Of a stretch of 12,785 nt of DNA, positions 6,481 through 12,259 are shown piece by piece. Under the pieces are notes generated by a model. That model had not been told where the DNA came from. It did no database searches and saw only the letters and a program-made list of their open reading frames with translations. Source of the DNA: CAYNWK01 sp964400875. GTDB taxonomy: Bacteria > Chloroflexota > Anaerolineae > Anaerolineales > UBA4823. Location: contig CAYNWK010000122.1 of the NCBI GenBank assembly GCA_964400875.1, positions 1 to 12,785 of the forward strand, written 5' to 3'. The translations under genes and the position numbers were made by a program. Position 1 is the first letter of the stretch. Every line of letters begins with the position of its first letter.

Positions 6481-7169
6481 GGCGACTCCTTCCCATCGTC
6501 CACTACGATGCCATCGCGAATATGGATGATGCGCTGGGCGAGCTGGGCGACCTCCGGATCGTGGGTGACGATAACGAGGGTCGTGCCGCGGTCTTTGTTG
6601 AGCGCCAGCAGGATGTTCATGATCTCGTCGCCCGAGGTGGTATCCAGGTTGCCGGTCGGCTCATCGGCCAGGATGATGGCAGGCTTGTTGATTAGCGCAC
6701 GGGCTATGGCCACACGCTGCTGCTGCCCGCCGGAAAGCTCGTTAGGCCGGTGATCCATGCGGTCTCCCAGGCCCACCGCCCCCAGGGCTTCCCTGGCGCG
6801 CTCCCGGCGGCCTTGAACTCGACCGGCGTAACGCATCGGCAGCTCGACGTTGGCCAGCGCGGTGGCCCGGGGGAGCAGGTTGAAGGTTTGAAAGACGAAA
6901 CCTACTTTGCTGTTGCGGATGGCTGCCAGCTGGTCGTCATTCAGGTCCGAGACCCGCTCGCCATCCAGCAAGTACTCGCCAGAAGTCGGACGGTCCAGGC
7001 AGCCGATGATGTTCATCAAGGTCGACTTGCCAGAGCCCGATGGCCCCATGACGGCGACCACTTCCCCCCGCGCGACTTTGGTGGAGAGACCGCGCAGCGC
7101 GTGCACTTCCACCTCGCCCATCTGGTAGACCTTGGTCAGATTCTGCGCGTCGATGACCCAGTCGTTCAT
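6477..7169 (-). CDS. ABC transporter ATP-binding protein, MacB/YknY type
   Basis: This is the 230-aa ATPase of the sigma-linked exporter. Motifs: Walker A GPSGSGKST (42-50), Q-loop VFQTFNLLP (Q94), signature LSGGQQQRVAIARAL (145-159), Walker B AIILADEPTGNLD (Glu170 catalytic, Asp176 D-loop), switch His203 in IVTHD. All are intact, so it should be active. Both ends show 4-nt ATGA overlaps: its start (7169) with the MFP stop at 7166, and its stop with the permease start at 6480. MFP, ATPase and permease are therefore tightly coupled in translation. The order adaptor-ATPase-permease is that of yknXYZ in Bacillus. The other ATPase (3122-3805) is a clear paralogue; the two could in principle compete for permeases, but each is adjacent to its own. 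Confidence 0.97.
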   Translation of the reverse strand: MNDWVIDAQNLTKVYQMGEVEVHALRGLSTKVARGEVVAVMGPSGSGKSTLMNIIGCLDRPTSGEYLLDGERVSDLNDDQLAAIRNSKVGFVFQTFNLLPRATALANVELPMRYAGRVQGRRERAREALGAVGLGDRMDHRPNELSGGQQQRVAIARALINKPAIILADEPTGNLDTTSGDEIMNILLALNKDRGTTLVIVTHDPEVAQLAQRIIHIRDGIVVDDGKESP

Positions 7170-8719
7170 TGCTGACCCACAAACGGCGGCGGACCGCCCT
7201 GATCGAAGGTCGTCGGCGGGTTGAGCACGATCGGGTCACCCACCTGCAGATCGCCTTCTAGTACCTGGCTCATCGTCTCCGAAGAAGCGCCCAGGGTGAT
7301 CGTCACCGGATCCGGCCGTCCGTTGCGCAGCACGTAGACGACGCGGTTTCCGTCCCGGACGCGTACTGCCCGGTTAGGCACCAGCAGCACGTCCGTCAGC
7401 TGTTCTACAACCATGTTAACCGCTGCGGTCATGCCGGGCTTGACTGCCTCATCGGGGTCGGTCAGTTCGACCGTGACCGTGAAATCGACTACTCCTTGTT
7501 CCGAAGAGCCCACCAGGGCTACTTCGCTCACCACGCCCTGGTATTCCTGGTTGAGGATGGCGTCAAAGGAGAGGCGTACATCCTGCCCGACCCGAATCCG
7601 GTTGATGTCGATCTCGGAGACCTGAACGTCAACCAGCAGGCGCGAGAGGTCATCTAGGCGGAAACCCTCGGTCCCCGGAGCAACCTGGTCGCCCGGTTTG
7701 CTGACAACCTGGGTGATGGTGCCGGCGAAAGGTGCGGTTTGCTGGGCCTGGCTGATGGCCGCCTGGGCCGCAGCAACCCGCGCTTCGGCCGCAGCCAGAT
7801 CATCCGGATCTGGTCCATCCTTCAGCCGCTCCCATTCGCGCTGGGCGTCTTCCAGCTGAGCCTCCAACAACGCTAGGTCGGCTTCGCTGGGGCCGTTTTG
7901 GATACGCTCCCAATCGCGTTGGGCTTGCAGCAGCTGGGCCTTGGCGGTTTCCAGGTTGGCCTGGGCCACAGCCTGGTCGATCGGGCTGGCGGTGCCTTTC
8001 AACGAGTTAAGCTGGCTTACCGCCGCGTCGTAGCGTTGCTGGGCGGCAGATAGCTCGCTCTGCAGCCGGGCCCGGGTGAGGTTATCCTCCGGTTTGTTCG
8101 CGTAAGGCGCGAAGGCCTCCTGGGCCTTATCGAGGGCGTCTTTGGCGATCACCACCTGAGCCTCGGCCTCGTTGATCAGGCTCTCACTGGCAGTCGATTG
8201 CGAGTAGCGCACGGCGCGTTCGGCCTGTTCTACCGTTTTCTGCGCGGTAGCGATGGCCTCCAGGGCGCGGGCTTGAGACAGCTCGGGGTTGCGGGCGTCT
8301 TCCAACGCCTGTTGAGCGTCCTCGACAGCCTGCAGGGCCTGCGCCTGTTGGATCTGCGAATTCTGCAGGTCGCTGAGAGTCTTCTGGGCGCTGACCAGGT
8401 CGGCTTGCGCCAAAATAACGTTCTGGGGCAGCGAGGTCTTGCTCAAGGTTGCCAGCGCCTGGCCTTCGGTAACCTGCTCGCCGACCGCAACGCTGACGGA
8501 GTCAACCGTGCCCGAGGTTTGCCAGCCCAATAATGCGGTTTGATTGGCGTGCACCACACCGGTGGCGCCGATAGAAGCGGTCAGATCGCCGCGCTCGGCA
8601 GGCGCGGTCTGCAGATCACCCGGCGCAGCGCTCTGCGCCCGGCCGCGAAAAGGGCCGAAGAAATACAGCCCGGCGGCTACCACGAGTATGACGACGACTG
8701 CGATGATCCATTTCCTCAT
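7166..8719 (-). CDS. MacA/HlyD-family membrane fusion protein (adaptor B)
   Basis: This 517-aa adaptor has an N-terminal TM anchor (residues 4-21). The first lipoyl/barrel strand region (about 40-100) contains AERGDLTASIGATGVV and VGEQVTEGQALATL. A very long Ala/Gln-rich coiled coil follows (about 103-327), then the second lipoyl half TAPFAGTITQVVSKPGDQV (about 328-347) and a beta-barrel with VQVSEIDINRIRVGQDVRLSFDA (365-387). The membrane-proximal domain with VKPGMTAAVNMVV and LLVPNRAV closes the protein. Two 26-residue tandem repeats (262-287, 288-313) lie at the end of the coiled coil. The ATG at 8719 has GGAGG (8726-8730) 6 nt upstream. The gene follows paralogous adaptor A after 85 nt and overlaps the ATPase by 4 nt. 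MFPs of this type connect MacB-like transporters to the extracytoplasmic side and stimulate ATPase activity. No Cys lipobox is present. Confidence 0.94.
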   Translation of the reverse strand: MRKWIIAVVVILVVAAGLYFFGPFRGRAQSAAPGDLQTAPAERGDLTASIGATGVVHANQTALLGWQTSGTVDSVSVAVGEQVTEGQALATLSKTSLPQNVILAQADLVSAQKTLSDLQNSQIQQAQALQAVEDAQQALEDARNPELSQARALEAIATAQKTVEQAERAVRYSQSTASESLINEAEAQVVIAKDALDKAQEAFAPYANKPEDNLTRARLQSELSAAQQRYDAAVSQLNSLKGTASPIDQAVAQANLETAKAQLLQAQRDWERIQNGPSEADLALLEAQLEDAQREWERLKDGPDPDDLAAAEARVAAAQAAISQAQQTAPFAGTITQVVSKPGDQVAPGTEGFRLDDLSRLLVDVQVSEIDINRIRVGQDVRLSFDAILNQEYQGVVSEVALVGSSEQGVVDFTVTVELTDPDEAVKPGMTAAVNMVVEQLTDVLLVPNRAVRVRDGNRVVYVLRNGRPDPVTITLGASSETMSQVLEGDLQVGDPIVLNPPTTFDQGGPPPFVGQQ

Positions 8720-8804
8720 AAAGTTCCTCCAAAATACCTGCCTCTTTGGTGTTGGTCATAGCAAGGGCTAGCCGTGGGCAGGCATGGTTATCAAAACGAG
8801 ACCT

Positions 8805-10418
8805 TTATCCCCCACCCCCATCTGCGGAGATAATGCTCGAGCGGGAAGCGTCCAGGTTGAAGTTCTCCGGCAGGTCGATCATCAGGCTGTCGCCAACCTG
8901 CAGATCGCCTCCCACTACCTGGCTGAAAGCGTCCGAAGATGCCCCGATTTCTACCTCGACCGGCACTATCTGCCCGCTGCGGGGCACGTAAACGACGCGG
9001 CGCCCATCCAGGAAGCGGATCGCCCGGTTGGGGATTAGCAGGGCGTCCGCCAGCTGGTTGACGACGATCTCGGCCGAAGCGGTCATCCCCGGCTTGACCT
9101 TTTCATCCGGGTCGAGCAGCTCCACGGTGACGCTGAAGCCGACCACCCCGCCGAGATCCTGTCCCACGACCGCAGTTTCAACCACCCGACCATGGTATTC
9201 GGCCCCCGGCGCAGCATCGAAGGTCAGGTTCACTGGCTGTCCCACCTGCACGCGGTTGATATCGATCTCGGAGACCTGCAGGTGCACCAACAAGGGATCC
9301 AGATCGTCCAGGCGGAAAGCCCTGGAGCCGGAGGAGACCCGATCTCCCGGCGTGATCGACACTCCGGTGACCACGCCGCCAAATGGGGCAGTGATCTGGT
9401 CGGCTGCTACCACAGCCTGGGCAGCGGCGACCCGCGCCTCCGCCGCGGCGATCTCGGCGGGATCGACGCCGTCCTGCCAGCGCTCCCACTCGCGCCGGGC
9501 ATCGGCCAGCTGGGCTTTCAGCACGGCGATGTCACCCGGGTTGGGGCCGTCCTGGACCCGCTCCAGGTTTCGCTGGGCGTCATCCAGCTTGGCCTGGGCG
9601 AGCATCACGTTACCCTCGGCGATCGTCGCATCCAGGGGATCGACCGGTTCTAACAGCCGAGCGTACTTTTCCTGGGCTGCGACCACAGCGCGCTGGGCGC
9701 TGGCCAGCTGGAGCTCCAGCGGTTTCAACGCCTTGCGCAGGCGCTGTCCGAAGAGCTTGTTAGCCAGGCTCTTGGGGTTGTTCAGCTTCTTCTGAATGAT
9801 CTCGTATTGCTCCTGGGTCTGCTCCAGGGCTTCTTTGGCGAGCACCAGGTTGGCATAAGCCTGATCGATGGCTAGTTGAGGCGGCCGCTTGATCACGATA
9901 GCCAGGTTGAGTTGCGCCGCTTCCAGCTCTTTCTGCGCCTGGGCAACGCCCTCCAGCGCATCCGCTTGAGCCGCTTCGTTGTTCAGCCCGTCTTCCAGGG
10001 CGCGTTCGGCCTCCTCAACGGCTTTCAAGGCTTCGGCGCGCTGCGTTTGGGATAACCGCAGATCGTCCAGCTGGCGTTGGGCCTCGATCAGGTTGACCTG
10101 GGCGAGAAGCACATTCTGGGAAAGGGAATTCTGCTCCAACACAGCCAGAACCTCGCCCGGGTCAACCACATCGCCGACCTCGACGTTGATCTGCTCTACC
10201 GCGCCGGAGATGGTCCAGAATAATTGGGCGCTCTGGTAAGCCTGCACCAGGCCGTCCGCCCGGACCGTGACGGTCAGGTCGCCTCGAGAGACCGTTTCGG
10301 TTGCTAGGCTGGCGCCCCCCGCGCCGCGCAGCGCCCGCAGGCCCAAGTAGCCTGCAACCAGCACAGCGAGCAGAACGAGGGTAACGACTACCCGGTTTTT
10401 TACGATCAATGATCTCAT
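8805..10418 (-). CDS. MacA/HlyD-family membrane fusion protein (adaptor A, paralogue of adaptor B)
   Basis: This 537-aa adaptor has the same layout as the gene downstream. TM anchor 10-27; first lipoyl region about 42-97 (SRGDLTVTVRADGLV, VGDVVDPGEVLAVL); coiled coil about 100-340 with a basic interruption (KSLANKLFGQRLRKALK, near 216-232) absent from adaptor B. The second lipoyl half is at 342-361 (ITAPFGGVVTGVSITPGDRV), the beta-barrel contains LQVSEIDINRVQVGQPVNL (380-398), and the C-terminal domain has VKPGMTASAEIVV and LLIPNRAIRFL. It ends in a Gly run. Two 26-residue repeats (277-302, 303-328) match those of adaptor B. The ATG at 10418 shares one base with the upstream stop (TGATG), which indicates coupling; a TTG one codon earlier is the alternative. 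Together with adaptor B it is probably the product of a tandem duplication followed by divergence. Confidence 0.93.
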   Translation of the reverse strand: MRSLIVKNRVVVTLVLLAVLVAGYLGLRALRGAGGASLATETVSRGDLTVTVRADGLVQAYQSAQLFWTISGAVEQINVEVGDVVDPGEVLAVLEQNSLSQNVLLAQVNLIEAQRQLDDLRLSQTQRAEALKAVEEAERALEDGLNNEAAQADALEGVAQAQKELEAAQLNLAIVIKRPPQLAIDQAYANLVLAKEALEQTQEQYEIIQKKLNNPKSLANKLFGQRLRKALKPLELQLASAQRAVVAAQEKYARLLEPVDPLDATIAEGNVMLAQAKLDDAQRNLERVQDGPNPGDIAVLKAQLADARREWERWQDGVDPAEIAAAEARVAAAQAVVAADQITAPFGGVVTGVSITPGDRVSSGSRAFRLDDLDPLLVHLQVSEIDINRVQVGQPVNLTFDAAPGAEYHGRVVETAVVGQDLGGVVGFSVTVELLDPDEKVKPGMTASAEIVVNQLADALLIPNRAIRFLDGRRVVYVPRSGQIVPVEVEIGASSDAFSQVVGGDLQVGDSLMIDLPENFNLDASRSSIISADGGGG

Positions 10419-11080
10419 CAATCTTCCATCAATGCGCTGAGGTCCCAGGGTTTACCCGACCCAAAGCGGGTAACGATGATCACCCCGATGCCCAGGCTGG
10501 CGAAGAGGATCTGTAACGCCAGGCCGAGATAGGGGGGGCGCGTCCAGGGAAACAGGATCAGCAGACCGGCGAAGAGGGCGACCAGCGGGGAGGTGTGCCC
10601 CCAACCGGCGCGGCGAAACAAACCATGCGCCAGCGTATAGGCCAGCACCAAAAAACCGCCGAAGCCGCTCAGAAAAAGCACCATCCCCAGAGCGATGCCG
10701 ATGGGGATCGTGCCCACAGTCAACGCGGAGCTCACCGTAAGGGCGACGATCAAAACGCCGCTGAGCAATCCCGCCAGCGCCAGACGCAACAACGTGCCGG
10801 GCTGCCGGGTAAACACCTTGGCCAGGTTTCGAACCCGCCGGGGAAACAGATAAAACAGCAGCACACCGCTCAGGAATTGGGTGAACAAAGCGCTCAACGC
10901 CGAGATGAAAGCCGGCAGAGGCCGTTCCAAGATCGCAGCCATGAACGGCGGGCGGCGATCAACCTCCCAATGAAACCGGGTCGGAGCGCCATACGGGTCC
11001 CAGCCCAGCCAGGCGGCGGCGAGCAGCAGAACGATGCCGAGCAAGATTAACAATACGATCAACAAACGCCAAAAATTCAT
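10418..11080 (-). CDS. Polytopic membrane protein of unknown function in the sigma-factor operon
   Basis: This 220-aa protein starts with a long hydrophobic helix (5-27), then a short extracytoplasmic segment (WDPYGAPTRFHWEVDRRPPF). Helices follow near 58-80, 97-120, 122-150 and 165-200. A basic loop FPRRVRNLAKVFTRQPG lies between two helices, and the C-terminus is soluble (KPWDLSALMED). The layout, with an FPR(R)VR loop after a helix and a later GTIPIGIALG turn, loosely recalls the membrane module attached to some bactofilin-like proteins. That is an impression only, and no family is claimed. AAGGA lies 7 nt before the ATG inside the 3' end of the preceding gene (3-nt gap), and its stop overlaps the MFP start. 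It therefore belongs to the sigma/exporter operon and may take part in signalling or serve as a transporter accessory. Confidence 0.8.
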   Translation of the reverse strand: MNFWRLLIVLLILLGIVLLLAAAWLGWDPYGAPTRFHWEVDRRPPFMAAILERPLPAFISALSALFTQFLSGVLLFYLFPRRVRNLAKVFTRQPGTLLRLALAGLLSGVLIVALTVSSALTVGTIPIGIALGMVLFLSGFGGFLVLAYTLAHGLFRRAGWGHTSPLVALFAGLLILFPWTRPPYLGLALQILFASLGIGVIIVTRFGSGKPWDLSALMED

Positions 11081-11083
11081 ACC

Positions 11084-11524
11084 TCATTCCTTATCCGGGT
11101 TGAACCCGGTCCAATCGCCGGTTCCGCTGCGCAGCAGCCTGCCCAGGCTGAGCAGCGCGGCGAAAGCCAGGGCCAGCATCCCCAACCAGGCCGAATATCC
11201 CAGCGCCGCCCCGAACGAACCCTCAAAAGAGGCCAACCCGGCGAGGATCTGCTCCCAGAAGGGCATCACCCCGGCCAGCAGGAGGTCCCAGGCTGCCAGC
11301 AGCAGGGGCAGCCCCGATTCCGGTAGAGCCATCTCTCGAACCATTTCCATGAGCGGCGCAGCGATCAGCCAGAGTCCGATGAGCGCCAGAAGGACCCCGG
11401 CGCCCAGGTGCAGCCGGGCCTTCCGCCTGCGGCGGGCTCGCAGCGCAGAAAGCACCCGTCCGGCTAAATCCTCTGCGGGAGGCTTGCTGGGCAGTTGAGA
11501 TAACCAGTGATCCATCTCATCCAT
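11084..11524 (-). CDS. Small membrane protein, candidate anti-sigma factor
   Basis: This 146-aa protein has a cytoplasmic N-terminal segment MDEMDHWLSQLPSKPPAEDLAGRVLSALRARRRRKAR (the phrase spans residues 1-37), followed by two or three TM helices (about 40-62, 70-90, 110-135) and a short tail. The N-terminal LP-x-x-PP-x-x-L-x-x-RVL pattern is common in membrane anti-sigma factors. The HxxxCxxC zinc motif of ZAS-type anti-sigmas is absent. The gene starts within the end of the sigma-factor gene (8-nt overlap, ATGGATGA). The ATG at 11524 is chosen because GAGGAG (11532-11537) lies 7 nt upstream; a TTG at 11539 is less likely. The position directly after an ECF sigma gene is the strongest evidence for the role, which would be to hold the sigma factor at the membrane. 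Function is inferred, not shown. Confidence 0.75.
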   Translation of the reverse strand: MDEMDHWLSQLPSKPPAEDLAGRVLSALRARRRRKARLHLGAGVLLALIGLWLIAAPLMEMVREMALPESGLPLLLAAWDLLLAGVMPFWEQILAGLASFEGSFGAALGYSAWLGMLALAFAALLSLGRLLRSGTGDWTGFNPDKE

Positions 11525-12092
11525 GCTCTCGCTCCTCAAACCGGCGCTGCAGATCCTCTTGCAGCAGGGCCTTGGCGCGGCGCAGATGCGTGCGAACCGT
11601 GTTTAATGGCAGATCCAACGCCTCGGCGATCTGCTGGTATGCCAGGCCGGCGTCGTAGCGCAAGGCGATGACCGTGCGGTAGCCTTCCGGCAAGCCGGCA
11701 ACCGCCTGCGCCAGCGCTTGCAGCGTTTCCGTTTGTTCGGCCAGTTCTTCCGGCCCCGGCCCGGAAGCTGGTAATTCTTCGCTTACCCCATCCCATCCGC
11801 CGAAGTCCAACCAGCGGTCCCGCCGCCAGCGATCGCGCACCAGGTTCATCGCCGCCGTCGCGAGATAGGGAAAAAAAGGCCAGTCCTCCCGGTAGCGCGG
11901 CAGCGCCTGCCAGACCCGCAAGAAAGCTTCCTGCACCACGCTTTCCGCTTCACCCGTATCATCCAGCACTCGCCGGATGATACGGTAGAGCTGCGGAGTG
12001 TAATAGGTGACCAGCTGTCCGAAGGCTTGATCGTCGCCCCGCCTGGCGCGGTCGATCAGCTGCCGCTCTTCGGATTGGGAAAGGCTAACCAA
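11517..12092 (-). CDS. ECF-subfamily RNA polymerase sigma factor
   Basis: This 191-aa extracytoplasmic-function sigma factor has region 2 at about residues 20-92, including the -10-recognising part AESVVQEAFLRVWQALP (49-65) and NLVRDRWRRDRW. A linker rich in Gly/Pro/Glu follows. Region 4 (about 122-182) carries GLPEGYRTVIALRYDAGLAY and the helix-turn-helix QQIAEALDLPLNTVRTHLRRAKALL, which reads the -35 element. Length and missing regions 1 and 3 are typical of ECF factors. The start is TTG at 12092, supported by AGGAAGG (12099-12105) 6 nt upstream; no ATG is close. It is the first gene of a seven-gene operon containing its putative anti-sigma and a MacAB-type exporter. An ECF-type promoter lies directly upstream, so autoregulation is likely. 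The stimulus is unknown; envelope stress or toxic compounds are usual for this type of linkage. Confidence 0.96.
   Translation of the reverse strand: MVSLSQSEERQLIDRARRGDDQAFGQLVTYYTPQLYRIIRRVLDDTGEAESVVQEAFLRVWQALPRYREDWPFFPYLATAAMNLVRDRWRRDRWLDFGGWDGVSEELPASGPGPEELAEQTETLQALAQAVAGLPEGYRTVIALRYDAGLAYQQIAEALDLPLNTVRTHLRRAKALLQEDLQRRFEEREHG
11532..11537 (-). promoter_or_regulatory. Ribosome binding site of the candidate anti-sigma gene
   Basis: GAGGAG on the minus strand within the sigma-factor coding end, 7 nt before the ATG at 11524. It decides this start over the upstream TTG at 11539. Confidence 0.6.
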
Positions 12093-12098
12093 AGATTG

Positions 12099-12105
12099 CC
12101 TTCCT
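12099..12105 (-). promoter_or_regulatory. Ribosome binding site for the TTG start of the sigma gene
   Basis: AGGAAGG on the minus strand, 6 nt before the TTG at 12092. No ATG or GTG start is available nearby in frame, so this site fixes the start. Confidence 0.6.
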
Positions 12106-12113
12106 ACTTAAAG

Positions 12114-12139
12114 CACGCACAAACTGGAAAAAAGTTTCA
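12114..12139 (-). promoter_or_regulatory. ECF-type promoter of the sigma/exporter operon
   Basis: On the minus strand TGAAAC (12139-12134) is followed after exactly 16 nt by CGTG (12117-12114). This matches the SigW-class ECF pattern TGAAAC-N16-CGTA in 9 of 10 positions with the correct spacing. A T-run directly follows the -35 element, also common in ECF promoters. The predicted transcript start (about 12107-12108) leaves a 15-nt leader holding only the ribosome site. That position fits autoregulation by the sigma factor encoded just downstream. Confidence 0.65.
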
Positions 12140-12152
12140 ACATATCCAAAAT

Positions 12153-12168
12153 TGTGACAATCGTCACA
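12153..12168. promoter_or_regulatory. CRP/FNR-family-type operator palindrome
   Basis: TGTGA (12153-12157), six bases, TCACA (12164-12168) is a perfect match to the TGTGA-N6-TCACA core recognised by CRP-type regulators. A further GTGAC half-site occurs at 12176-12180, 22 nt after the first GTGAC (12154), which is two helical turns. The site lies between the divergent sigma and oxidoreductase genes. Which regulator binds is unknown. Confidence 0.55.
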
Positions 12169-12212
12169 CGATCAAGTGACATCCGCGACTGAAATAAACC
12201 TACTTTTGTCGG

Positions 12213-12218
12213 TATTAT
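12213..12218 (+). promoter_or_regulatory. Possible -10 element for the oxidoreductase gene
   Basis: TATTAT matches five of six positions of TATAAT and lies 41 nt before the ATG. No good -35 box is seen 16-18 nt upstream, as expected for an activator-dependent promoter. A start near 12224-12226 would put the TGTGA-N6-TCACA centre at about -64, close to the class I CRP position. Confidence 0.3.
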
Positions 12219-12259
12219 CTGATAGCTCAAGCCCTGGAGACCATCAGGAGGTAACTTCC

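Noticed and set aside
8720..8804. 85-nt gap between the two adaptor genes as an internal promoter or terminator
   Set aside because: Only a weak 6-bp pairing (8737-8742 with 8777-8782, 34-nt loop) and a small ggctagcc palindrome are present, with no T-run and no good -35/-10 pair. Only the GGAGG ribosome site at 8726-8730 is convincing.
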